A stretch of 64,000 nt of DNA from Rosa chinensis (taxonomy: Eukaryota > Streptophyta > Magnoliopsida > Rosales > Rosaceae), in the NCBI RefSeq assembly GCF_002994745.2, contig NC_037091.1, positions 27,472,289-27,536,288 on the forward strand, written 5' to 3'. This document shows positions 23,104 through 34,781 of this stretch, piece after piece. Made by a program: the position numbers and the translations under genes. The notes under the pieces are model-generated. The model searched no databases. It was not told where the DNA came from and was given only the letters and a program-made list of their open reading frames with translations. Position 1 is the first letter of the stretch, and the number at the start of each line of letters is the position of its first letter.

Positions 23104-25216
23104 TGTTATGCCCCGCACCAAAATACTTTAAATTATTACTAGTTTACAGTTAGTAAAAAACGATTTTACTTCGTGGGTTGCTATTTCACTGTTTAGGGGA
23201 TGAAGAGTTGACTTTTTCGTTGACCCTATAATTTAAGAAAAAAATATTATTGTGGAAGTCGTAGAATATATTAAACCGAGTTCGTAGATACTAGTTTGCC
23301 CAAATCGGAGTTTGGACGAAAAAGTTATAACTGAAAAACCTAAGTGTTACATTCCTAGCTTTTGGGTTTTAAATGGGGCTTCTATTTTTGGAAAGTGGAA
23401 AGAGGAGAGAGACTACCCTTTTTTTTTGCCGTTTGGACCCGAAATTGAATTCCAGTGATTTCTTCGCTGTCGGACCACCGCTGGGCACGCCACTATTCGC
23501 AAATTGATCCTCTCTTCCTTCTCTTCCATCTCATCTCGATTTGGTCGGAGGAGGAAGAATCAAAACTAAACAGTGGGATTCGCCGGATTTCTTGTTTTCG
23601 GACCGATTTTAGGCCAACTGGTTGTAAATTGATTGTTGTTGCAAGTATAAAAGCTGTTGGGTATGTTGTGGAGATCATTTTACTGTAGGTGGTGTGGCCG
23701 GTTTTGGGTGTTGGCACGGTGGCGCGTGAAGTCCCACGCGCCGCCACTGGTGGTGGCACATTGAGGAGCGTGCAGCCACTTTAATTGCATGGTTTTAGTT
23801 CATAATTATACCTAGCGAATTGTAGTAGTCTTTGGCCACACTTCGTTTTAGAAAAAATCGAATTTAGATGTTGATATGGAAACTGTAAGTCTTGAGATTA
23901 CTAGATGTCTATATTCGTTGTGGTGAAATTGAATTTGATTAAGAAGTTGAAAGAGGACTAGAGAATGTTAAAAGAGGATTAGGGGATTTTGAAATCGTTA
24001 AGAATCTTGGATTTCGAGTATTAAGAATCCTAATTTGGAAAAGCCGGGTTCAAGGGAAAAAATGAGTAATTCTGTTATAAATTTTTTGAGGAAGAAATTG
24101 TCGATTTTAAATTGTCCCACTTTTATTATTTATACGCTGCCATTTCGTACAAGACGTACTGAGCCCTCAAGTGAGGAGGATCCCGGCAGGCAGCAGGCAT
24201 AGCTATGAGGCTTACCAATGAGTGGACTTTTGATTTTAATTAAATTATGCATGCAGTATTGATTTTCGATTATGAATTTAATTCAAGACATAAAAATAAA
24301 TACTTATTAAAATACAATTTCTTTGTTATCGAAAGAAAATGGGTTTTTAAAACGTGAGTTGATAAGGAGGCTATCATTATCGCATGCATGCATTACCTGG
24401 TCGGTAGTACCCTCCAAACTATATTCCAGTTGGCAGTACCCTCAGATGCGTCATCTGGCCGGCAGTCCCCTCCAGATGGCATGAGATAGTTAGTCAGCAG
24501 TACCCTCTAACCACCGCTTCCTAGATTCCGGTCAGCAATACCCTCCGATGCGTCATCTGGTTGGCAGTATCCTCTAGATGACATGAGATGACTAGTCGGC
24601 AATACCCTCTAGTCATCGAACGTTTTACACACTGAAGTGTGGATTTAAAAAAAAAAAAAATCATATTTGGAATTATTCTTAAATTGTGCTGCATGCCGGA
24701 TTTAAAGAAGAAGAAAATGGGAAAACATTCAATTATTTTATTTTTCTTTAGTAAATTATTTATTTTTGTCCACTCACTCTAACGGTTTTCAATGCTTTTC
24801 CCTGAGCCCTTTGATTTTTAAACTGCCCAGATTTCAGATTGCTGAGTTCGTGGTTCAAGAATTCGAGACTTTGGATCCACCACTTCCATTTTTACTGTAG
24901 GTTATCGCATAACCTACTTATGTATTATATCGGCTTAGATTCGTCGAATTGCTCTGATAACCAAAACTTAAGTTAGAAGAATGTTTAATACTTGAGACTT
25001 TGAATGTTATGCACACTAGGATGAATTTACCATCCGGAATGTAATATATCTAGAATGTAAATATTTGGAATGTATATTTGGTGTTGAGATGTTAGTTTAA
25101 GATTCATGTCTAGGTTTTGCTAAATTTGGGTAGTCCATTTTTAAGGGAAGTTTTGCCGAATTTTCAGTAAAACTCTACATAAGGTGGGACCCGCAGGCCT
25201 CGTTAGGGTAATGTTG
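23104..25216 (+). mobile_element. Probable chromovirus-type solo LTR inserted in the repeat family
   Basis: It starts TGTTATGCCCCGCACC, the style of the other TGTGATACCCC LTRs, and lies between two parts of the same host repeat (TTTATTGGGTTTT on the left, GGTAATAAAAGTCTCCGGTG on the right). That gives the insertion limits even though the right terminus is blurred by a T-tract. Inside is a transcribed-leader-like stretch (23400-23760) and a subrepeat array around 24395-24620 built on GGCAGTACCCTCCAGAT variants. There is no coding domain. The TSD is not certain. Confidence 0.55.
24395..24620 (+). repeat. Subrepeat array within the LTR
   Basis: Five to six imperfect repeats of about 36-45 bp alternate GTCGGCAGTACCCTC and CATCTGG/CTAGATG motifs. 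Similar short arrays occur at the equivalent place in the chromovirus LTRs at 34440 and 46900, although the motif differs. Confidence 0.6.
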
Positions 25217-26015
25217 TTTTTTTTTTTTTTTTTTTTTTTGGGGAGGGGAGGGAGGTAATAAAAGTCTCCGGTGACCAGTAAGCTTTTTAACTAGGGAGAC
25301 CAAACTTGTCTTTTTACCTTTAAATGGGATAAATAGGCATATAAATCTTTTAATGGAGTAAGTGAGTATTTATTTGACTAAATTTGGGCATTTGGTTAAG
25401 AGCCCTACAATTAATGTCATATTTCTTTACAAAGGCAGTCAAATTATCATGCCAATCATAAAACCCGCCACAACGCGCGAGCACTGGTGTAGTATCAGCA
25501 CTATGTTCCAAACAACAGCTTAATCATGTAGTTTAGGGTTGTTGATGCATTTTGTAAATAAGCAATTGTTGATGCATTTTGTTACCAAGCAAAACACTAG
25601 TAACACCATGTATCATACTACTACATATGGGGTCACTAGCACATTGAGACGTGGCCACGTTTTTGATTTGATAGCCTTAGATCTCAACATGTTAAGACTA
25701 CTGTGAATTGTAATATTGTCCAGACCTTGTATATACTATTGAAAATTTAGCAAATCCATGAATACACTAGATAAATACTTCCAAGTTGTATCGCTAAGCA
25801 ACCCTAACTCGTGGGATCATCAAGCAGTCCGTTAAGCTATTCTCTATGTTATATGATAAAAGGACAAAATGCATCTGCAAGAAGATTGTGTGCATATGAG
25901 AAGAGTTCTATACATGGAGGCTACTCAAGATGTACAGGTGACATCCGCACCAACAATTTCCAAAAGCCCCTAATTCAAACCAGATCTACTCAACCCCACC
26001 CTCAGCTAAACATGT
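25217..26015. other. Repeat remnant and spacer downstream of the GPI-anchored protein gene
   Basis: It starts with a T-tract (about 25217-25239) and a short remnant of the repeat family (to about 25290). The rest is AT-rich DNA without recognised features. The 3' UTR of the minus-strand gene should lie in the last few hundred bases before 26015. Confidence 0.4.
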
Positions 26016-29000
26016 TCAGTACAATAAAGTCCCGAAAACCAAAAATGAAATAATGGTTGCAAGAAATTGCTGCCCTCCACCACGACAGCCTGCATCAAAA
26101 CATGTGATTTTAAATATTAGACAGTTCATCGGTGAGAATAAAAGGTCCCAGGAAAGGGCGAAAGAAGAGGCCAATTCCAAGATCCTACACTTAAATTTAG
26201 GATAAAATTACTATAACAGAAATATACTATTATTTCCAAACATTGAAGTAAAGTACAGAAATATACTATTATTTCCAAACACTGAAGTAAAGTACAAAAG
26301 GTAAACCTGAATACAAGTATATTAAGCACCTACTCTACTCATTTCATTTTATTTCTTGGCACACTACTTTCTTGTAACATACAATACAAAAGATTATTGG
26401 GACTCCAAAGAAGTCAATTTATACTACAAAATTAACCTATGAATCTTCAGATCTGACCAAATATTAAACTGTTAGTGTAAAACAACTTTCTAGCAACGTT
26501 AACACAGTTCCATATTCCAAATATCAAATTGATTTTCTTACTTTCACTTCTTTTCATCTGTTTTTCCTAATTATGACATGTTTGTTCATTTTTCTATGAG
26601 ACTTTGTTAAGAACATTGAAACAGTTTTAATATATAAGACTCAAGGAACTTGAAATTCAAAATAGCCATAAACTGCAAGATGCAATGACACACCAGGATT
26701 TTTAAAAGTCTCCGATGTTGGTAGTGCGGGCAATGACATCTCTGCAAGATACAGGAGCAGTATGAGGATGATGATTTTATATAGGACAAATCTTCTCTTT
26801 ATGTTAGTCAGATGTACAGTAGCCTAGTAGGATTATTAAGGAAAAGAGAAACAAAAGTTATTCTTGATTACCAGGCCCACAGAGGGACACTGATGAAATT
26901 GAGGACGATGAAGGCCATGGCGCTGCAATATTATCACTTAAATCACATGTAAAGCTGAAGCCAGTTGAATTGTCAAACATCACATCTGCAGGCAGGCTTC
27001 TAAGTAGACACCCTGCATTTGAACAAAAACAAAAATATTAGCATCGAAAGGACACTAGTTTTCAATTCTATTCCACTTGAGTGAATTATATTCATTGCCA
27101 TTACGCAAAATAAGGGAACAAAAGACAACCTCACACTCTAAAACACCTACGATACACGGTAACACTTAACCATCTGAGGTAATTGACATTCAAATATTCA
27201 ATTTGTAATGCTTTCTCACATTGAAACAAGCTCAACAGAACTAACAAATAAAACATGAATAATTTTGAGATGCAGGATTCAATGACAAATAACTACTGGG
27301 AAGTATAAAGTATTCCCATTGCTAAGCACAAAATCAAAATATGAAATAGCAGGAAGGAAATAAGGAAAGTATAAAACATAACAATGGCATACCTTGTTGA
27401 CCATATGCTGCTCCAGTGCCCATAGAGATCCAGAAAAGAAGGATAGATCAGATGCAATAATGGAACAAAAGGTAGAATTTACACATGAATAGCAAGCGGG
27501 ATATATACCTTGAATGCTGAAGTCTTTTAAGTCAACATCACAAAGCTCGTAAATATTTGTCATTACCCCCCCTTTCCTTAAGATAGAACCAAACACTGTA
27601 GCACAGATTATAGCTTGTCTGTTTGTAATCAACATTTGCTTCTGTATTCCAGCAATGTAGGTGTTTAATGAGCTACAGCAGGAAGGACTTGGGGCAGCAA
27701 CATTGCGGCATGCTTTAATTACTTCCAAAGGCTCCATAAAATCCAAAGGACAAACTGCACAAGCAAGAGCAGTTTCAATCAGAAAAGGGAGTCACATAAA
27801 CCATACAACAAGTAACCATGACTGTTTCAAGAAAAAAGAAAAATCAATGACAGAATTCACTGACAAGTTAATGAGATGTAAACATTCCAGAGTAGAAAGA
27901 CTGAAATAATTCATTATTTTGTGTTTTTGAAATTCGGACATCATGTTTTTTTTCTGCAGACACCTGCAAATTCCTGCATTACATCTCATAATACTGCACT
28001 CTAATTCACTTGGGTACATCCCCATAACTTTGTCATACGTCCTTAACTACAATAAAAAAAAATATTTAAAAATAAAATCTTTATAAACATTAAAAATAAA
28101 ATTTAAAAGATGCTGCATTCTAATTAAGTAAAGCACATGCCCATAATTTTTTATACTTCACTTTCATGCATGAATATGGTATAGTGAAGCAATATGGACC
28201 AGCTTGTCCTTGTGTTACCATAGATCAGGTTGTGAAACTGTGATTCAAAAACACAACGAACTTCCAGATTATATAATAACACTAAATTGTTTAGAAGATT
28301 TATCCCTTGAGACAGTACTAAGGACCAGTTTATGTATCACATTAAATATAAATTACCAAAAAGCTAAATAAGTAATAGAGAGAGAGTCCTAATGGACCAA
28401 CAAAGGTAAGACAGGAAATTGATAATAGCATCCATATATACATAAGAATACCAAACGCTGATTCTTTTCTTCTTCTTCTTCTTTTTTTTTTTTTTTTCCG
28501 TATTGAACCTCATGATACACGAATTCTATACTTTCATAAAACAAACATCATTAATAGAATTCATGGCACGATATAGCAAGCAGCATACAAGTTGTAGTAC
28601 CAAAAAGCAATTACATGCTAGCATCACATAATATTCTTGCACCCTTAAATTGCTCAACAACAATGGTAAGAAAGGGTCTTACAAGAAGACAGATACCAAA
28701 ACCAAAGTCCATAAAGCCAAATCAAAACTGGTCATAACATAGTTTAACACTGTACCTTTATTAACTTTGCAGGCAGATAATATTCGAAATGCAGTATTTA
28801 CAACATCCGACGAGAGTTTCCTTGAAAGATATGCAAAAACCACTCCTTTACAGTCACTGGGAGTGTCGATATGATTCGGCTCACCAACCAAATTTTTATT
28901 TTCATCCAACTGCAGTTGCTTCCCGGAGATCTGAAGCGCCGCATCCATGATTGCAGGTTGACAAATTGGTCGGCAGCACTCTTTAAGAGGATCAACAGCC

Positions 29001-29728
29001 ATGCAGGCCTCCAGTAATCTGCTTGTGTTTACTGTTTTTTCAAAGGTATCAACATCCTTCACTGGACAGGACCCACCAGTAAGATTTGAAGATTTTACAG
29101 AGCAAAGTGTAGGTATTGTACTGTTTGCACCCCTACTGGCTAAGATACTGATTATATCTGTAAAACAATCACTTGCAACTGAATCTTGCAAAACCAACTT
29201 AGCTGAGTTGAAGCTGTAGAGACCCTGGAAGATGCGGATCAAACTACTGAACTGTGGACAACAAATTACATTTCCAACAAGTGCTGCCAAAGGTTGTGAA
29301 CAATCAGATGCTGTTTTTTCAATGATACTCGATATAGCGGAGAAATTGACAGGACATTTCCCAGTTAAAACAGGCTCATATCTGGTTGGAAATGTAGGGT
29401 ACATTGGCGGAAAGGGTTCGTCAGGATCTGGATAATGTGGAATAACTGCAGGTGATATTTCTATAGGACCAAAGATTCCACTAGAAGGTGGTTTAGCAAG
29501 CTCTGGCATTTGAGGAACATGACTTTGCTCAAAGACCGTCTCCAATGCCACAGCATCTTGAAAACTGGATAACCAGATAAAGAATAATAATAACTGACAG
29601 CACAAAGAACCTGCAACCACACATATGCCTGCCTTCAGCAAGGAGTAGCAAGGACATATTACTTCTTTTCCTAAAGAAAGTAATCCAAGTTTTGGAATGG
29701 ACAATAAAGATCTCATATTGAAATACAT
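26016..29728 (-). CDS. Uncharacterised GPI-anchored protein, At1g61900-like
   Basis: Five minus-strand exons: 29728-28756, 27754-27509, 27012-26872, 26741-26694 and 26089-26016. All junctions obey GT-AG and all introns are in phase 1. The total is 1482 nt (493 residues plus stop) with no break. The N-terminal part has a hydrophobic segment (QLLLFFIWLSSF), then SAISSIIEKTASDCSQPLAA with conserved cysteines, SILASRGANSTIPTLCSVKS and CCRPICQPAIMDAALQISGK. The last exon encodes a small-residue/Gly stretch (NPGCRGGGQQ) and a hydrophobic tail ending FLVFGTLLY, as expected for GPI attachment at the plasma membrane. Motifs match the plant At1g61900 family, whose function is unknown. The ATG at 29728 is uncertain: the true exon may start at 29610 after TTGCAG, with the first coding exon further upstream. 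Expressed protein is likely. Confidence 0.85.
26217..26294. repeat. 39-bp tandem duplication in the last intron of the GPI-anchored protein gene
   Basis: Two adjacent 39-bp copies of CAGAAATATACTATTATTTC... ending GAAGTAAAGTA differ at one base (ATTGAAG/ACTGAAG). It is a recent local duplication inside an intron with no visible effect on splicing sites. Confidence 0.8.
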
Positions 29729-31700
29729 GCATGATGCAAGAGAGAGAGAGAAAACAAATTTCAGTTAAATCAGGACCATCCTTTTTATTATTTATCATAC
29801 ATCTGCAACTTGCTAAACGATTCAAAACCAGAATTTCTTTATCTAATTATGGATCAAATCAGGTGGCCTCCTCCATCACTTACTCATTAACTAATACACC
29901 ACACAGGATCAATACAATGGACTGTTCCTTTTGTGTTCACTCTTACAAATCAACATCTCAGGAGAGCCATGCCAAAAATTAGTAAAATAAAATAATACAC
30001 TATTATTTGTTCTATACCACCCCGCAAAAAATTGTTTCAGGAATTAAGCATATACTCCATCTTGCTTCATACCGAGATAGAAGACACATACTGTGGTGGG
30101 CTCCGCCTACAATATTTTTTTTATATAAGAAGGGGGGGGGGGGGGATTCGGAAAGCTCATTGAGATAGCCGAGAGCACAGGGACCATTATCAAAATAGAT
30201 AATGATCAGATTCCAGTGGAGCACACAACAGATATCAAATTCCAGGTTGTTGAGTCCTTTAAAACAGGATAAGCCCTTAAATTTGAAATACTTAAATCAT
30301 AGAAAAAGTAACCAAAAAAAATTTTGTTAAACGATTAAATGCTCTTTCTGGACAACATTCTAATGACAATAAAGAACCTGCATTGCAAGTTTTCACGTAT
30401 TTAGAAGATAAAGGCTACTGAAATGAGGTCCTCTTCAATCAATAAAAAAAATAAAAATGATGAAGGGAGATCCATAATACTGATCTCGAAGTCATATCAG
30501 CACAGCAAAATTAATGGAGAACTATATCTCATCACACCTCCAGTTAGTTAATTATATGATCAAAAGCATATCATTTTCAAGACTGACATTTCCTGTGTTT
30601 TTTTTTCTTTTCTTTGTCCTACTGTTGAATACCAAGCAAGTTACATAGAAAACAATGAAAAGAAAATGAAAACTACCTTTTAGATGACTAAGAGTCTGAC
30701 AACAGTCCATCGCTCCCCTAAGCCTCCGGTATCATTGAAATTTACACAAACAAATCGTGTAGTAGTTGATGGTGTGCCCATAAATAGCTCACATCAATGC
30801 CACAATACCTGTGCCACCTTCAAGTATCAGCAAATACATAATGGAACATTATTAACTCCTACAGTGTGCAGATCAAATGACATAGAAAGCATTGATCTGT
30901 TCAGAAATGGCAGCTAGAAAAGAATCACATATGAAAATCTGTAAAAAAAAATATATGATATCAAGAATACAATCAGATAAACAGCATAGAGTATCATAAA
31001 TGCAGTTGACTCTCCCAGAAAAAGATGATTGTCAGCACCCAGAGATGTGCATCTTTTATTTACCCCGAGAAGATTAACAATACAGAAAGTGATTCTCTTA
31101 CGAGAATTGAGAATGGCTCATAGAATCTGAATACGTTAGATGATTACTAGCCATGGATTTTCATATATCGTTCATCTGATGAACTTTAAAATACGATAAG
31201 TAGTGCCCGAGGCTTTTCACTCACACTAATATCATAAAAAAAATCCAACTGAACATAATAATATTGCTGTATCTACCGTAACCTTTCAACCAGACCACAG
31301 AAAAATCTCATCTAAGAAGCTGATTATAGATCCTAGCTGTTGTTTGGTTTAGAAAGAAAAACCGCAATGCTCAGACAGTGCTTAACTGGACATCAATCAA
31401 TGACACGGAAATAGAGAGCAAAATGTCCTCTCCAACAAACACTCTCCATGGTAGAAATCGGCAAAGAAATGGGAAGGGGAACAACTTGTCAGCAAATTAA
31501 GAGCGAATAGCAAGCAATTAGAGATATGTTGAACCTGTAGAAACGGAAAAAAACCTGAAGATGTTGAACCCATAGAACATAGTTTGGGACTAGAAAGTGG
31601 GCATGGCAGGGTCGAGCCGATTTCGAAACCCTAAATCGGAGCTGAGATGAAATGGGGGTCTAGCCGACCGTGTTTACTTCCTTTTAGGGGTGGATAAAGT
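29729..31700 (-). other. Upstream region of the GPI-anchored protein gene (5' exon/intron/promoter, unresolved)
   Basis: No further coding exon could be placed with confidence. At 31560-31660 the minus strand has leader-like DNA (GATTTAGGGTTTCGAAATCGG) and two candidate splice acceptors, so the 5' UTR may start near 31700 with introns in between. It contains a (GA)n run at about 29739-29752 and a G13 run near 30133-30145. Confidence 0.4.
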
Positions 31701-32433
31701 AGACGACAGCAGTCTCACTTTAGTGTTGCCACTCTACCTGACCCGGGTCTGGGCCTCTCGTGTTTTCATCCTCGGGTAATTCCAATTCCGATTTTAATTT
31801 TTTTTTTTTTTTTTTATCTATATACCCGTTTTTTGTTAATAAATGAAATAATTCTCATCAAAGACGGTCAAAGCATCGCAAGCAATTTTGACGCAATTTC
31901 TTTCAAACATGGTATCTGTGAAATTAATTTGATTGCGGATGTGATTACAAGTTTCAATCATAACTCTACTAACCTGATTGATACATTGTTAGTGAGCATA
32001 CGAGCCATGGTGGGACTCGATCGCCACATACATCCTAAAGATCAACATAAACACTACCATGACATGGTGAAAGCCGACCAATACCTCACCGGGAGGTCAT
32101 CCTCTCAGTCTCACCAAATTGCTTCATGATAAGCCATTTTTGTATACTAGAATAGTCTTTATACATTAGAATAGCCTTTTGTATCCCGCATGGAAAAAAG
32201 TGGAAAGTAGGGAGCCTCTCTTACCTATAAAAGCGGAGATTCTTCAATGCTCCGAGTATACCATGTTTGGGCACGTAAGCATATTATGGGCAGTCGGATA
32301 TATACTCCTTAATCTAATGGTTGAGAATGTCAACCGGCTGACCTGCTTACTATTTTATATAGTTGAAAAAGTTACTGTGTAGGAAACAATTATTTCTAGA
32401 AGAAAATCACAATTGAGGAGAGAGGGGCTTGGT
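31701..32433. other. Spacer with a possible retroelement RNase H remnant
   Basis: A T-tract at about 31798-31816 is followed by an open frame at 31833-32129 (described separately). The rest, to the TSD of the retrotransposon at 32434, has no recognised features. Confidence 0.35.
31833..32129 (+). pseudogene. Possible LINE-type RNase H-like (RVT_3) fragment
   Basis: A 98-codon open frame contains FDAISFKHGICEINLIADVI, which loosely resembles the end of the RNase H-like domain of plant LINEs (usually H-x-RE-x-N-x-VAD-x-LA). Key positions are only partly kept and no other retroelement domain is near. It may equally be a chance open frame. Confidence 0.25.
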
Positions 32434-34050
32434 CTTGCTGTGTTGCCCCGGAAATTCGTATTTATTTTCTAAGAATTTTCTGGAATCTAAATTGTGGTTA
32501 TTGGACGGTTTCATGGCTCGTGGATGGAGCGGAAGTGTTTCGGGCGAATAATTAATTGAAGAATATGGTTTGAGGGGGGTTGCCAAAGGTTGACTTTTTA
32601 TACGTTGGGATTCTCAGAAAACTTCCTTCATGAAAGTTGTAGAGTGAGTCGATACGAGTTCGTGGACATGTGGAACGCGGAAATCGGAGTTCGTATGAGA
32701 AACTTTTGAGCGTTTGAAAATTTAGAAAGTTACTATATATATGGGTTTCCCTTTCGGGAAAGTTACTATTTTCATTTTGGTAAGTTTCCATTTTCGGAAA
32801 CTCTCTTTTCTCTCCGTTCTCTCTCCTGATTTTTGACTGACCCGACCCAGACCCGGTGGATCCGACCTGGATTTTCCGGTGACGGCAGACCACCAGACTA
32901 GCCCAGATCAGTTCGCCTCCTCTGTGCGCTCCTCCTTGTGGTGTTGGTTTGCACGGTGGTTCACCGGAAGGTAGAGATCGAAGCAGCTACAGTCGACGCG
33001 ATCGGGACCCGACCAGAAATCCACTTTTCCGGCGACGTCTCGGCCGATCCTTCTTGGTTTTGGAATCTCCTCCTCATTCTGATCATCCTCATACCCGCCT
33101 TGAAGGACGATTTTGCTTGTGGAGTGGAAGATCAAGGTTTGAAAATCTGCGGTGCACAATGAATTTGGGGCTAGATTAGACGGCTGCAATTTGCCGATCT
33201 TGTAAGCTTCATCTAGGACGATCTAGGCCAAACCAGACTTAACTCCAGGTATGAAAGTTGCTCTACTCTTCATAATGAACATTTCTGGATGGCTTGATTG
33301 TTGTGGTTTTGAGTTTTGGCCAGTGGTGGTTGTGGTGATTGCACTGCCGACTGTAGCGGCGTTTTGGCGGCCTTCCGGCCATGTAAGGGATAGTTTCTGC
33401 TATTATATATCTTCTACTCGTCGATACGAGCGTTTTGATATATAATATATAATTTTTGGAGATCGAATGAATATGTTATGATTTTTACAGTTTCGGACCG
33501 TTTGTTGTTTTGATCTGTGAGGATCCGAGCGTCCGATCGACTTGTAGTTTAGACATATCGATCATAGAAGTATTCCGGAGACATTGGGTGGTCTCGGATA
33601 TGGTTTCGCCTCGATTGGCGTCACTTTGGGGATTTTAGTTCAAAACAAGGGTTTCGGACTTAACTCATTTGTGAATCGTTACTGATTTGAGATCATTGGT
33701 GATTAGGTGCTTCTAAAGGTGAATTGGACGAGTTGTTGGTGATAGTGTTAGTTCGGTTCTGTATTGAAGACGCAGCGGGATTCTGAGGTGAGTAATCTCA
33801 CGAAGTTCATTCACGAACAGGCTTACCATATCGTTTTTAGAGTTATTTAGTAACTGCAAACTATAGTTGGTATTAGTAGGCATTCCTGAGCGGATGACTA
33901 CATATATGTATTTACGTGAAATATATATGTTTTGATGGTTTGTGGACTTATGAAAACAATATGCATGAAATGATGCTTTTTATTGTTTTGGGGTGTGGCT
34001 TTTCGGAAAACAAATGGTGGGAAATGGTATTTCTTTTGTTTTTGAAAAGT

Positions 34051-34270
34051 GTTTGAGGATTTGAGAGTCACAGGTTGTGATTTCTCCTTTTGATTTGGTT
34101 TAACGTTTTGATCCGACGACCGGTGGACTGAGGATGTGAGAGTCACAGGTTGTGATTTCTCCTTTTGGTTTGATTTAACATTTTGATCTGACGACCGGTG
34201 GTCTGAGGATTTGAGAGTCACATGTTGTGATTTCTCCTTTTGATTAGATTTGACGTTTTGATCTGAGGGT
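34051..34270 (+). repeat. 75-bp tandem repeats in the 5' LTR (three copies)
   Basis: Units contain GAGAGTCACAGGTTGTGATT, then TCTCCTTTTG and CGACGACCGGTGG. There are three copies here and four in the 3' LTR (46444-46735). The repeat creates chance open frames on the minus strand with a repeated SDHRSSDQNVK peptide; these are not genes. Confidence 0.8.
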
Positions 34271-34436
34271 CAGGTTGGCCTAAGGATCCGGGGTTGCAGG
34301 TTGCATCCTCATGACAGTATTATATCGTAAGGTTGAACCTTGGCCCGACAGGTTACGATTCAGTTAGAACTCTAGTCTGTCTGCCATCGTACCTCATGGA
34401 TCTAAGTAGGTTACTTAAGACTCCTGGGTACACGTT

Positions 34437-34720
34437 TTATCCAGGTTGGACCTATTATTGCTTTGTCCAGGTTGGACCGATTTATTGCTTTGTCCAAGTT
34501 GGACCTATTATTACTTTGTCCAGGTTGGACCGATTTATTGCTTTGTCCAGGTTGGACCGATTTGTTGTTTGTCCAGGTTGGACCTATTTGCCGTTTTGTC
34601 TAAGTTGGACCTAATTATTGCTTTGTCCAGGTTGGACCGATTTGTTATTTGTCCAGGTTAGACCGATTTGCTGTTTTGTCCAGGTTGGACCCAATTGTTG
34701 TTTTATCCAGGTTGGAATCG
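34437..34720 (+). repeat. Short tandem repeats with GTCCAGGTTGGACC motif in the 5' LTR
   Basis: About ten imperfect repeats of roughly 26-30 bp are built on TTTGTCCAGGTTGGACC followed by ATTTATTGC or ATTTGTTG. The matching array in the 3' LTR is at 46907-47215. GTCCAGGTTGGAC is partly palindromic. The repeats are direct and contiguous within an LTR, without unique spacers. Confidence 0.85.
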
Positions 34721-34781
34721 AATTATCATATTTTAATTGTTAGGTTAACGATTTATATGATTTTGTCACGGTGTGACTTTC

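Noticed and set aside
32908..33189. Several overlapping ~80-90-codon open frames in the LTR leader (and the same at 45251-45637)
   Set aside because: They lie in the GC-richer transcribed leader of both LTRs. Conservation between the two LTRs only reflects their common origin, and the frames differ in stops.
33898..34221. Minus-strand open frame with a repeated SDHRSSDQNVK peptide (also at 46338-46685)
   Set aside because: It is the translation of the 75-bp LTR tandem repeat, a multiple of three, so open frames arise by chance.
34437..34720. Regular short repeats resembling a CRISPR array
   Set aside because: Units are imperfect and contiguous without unique spacers, lie in a plant LTR and recur in the partner LTR at 46907-47215.
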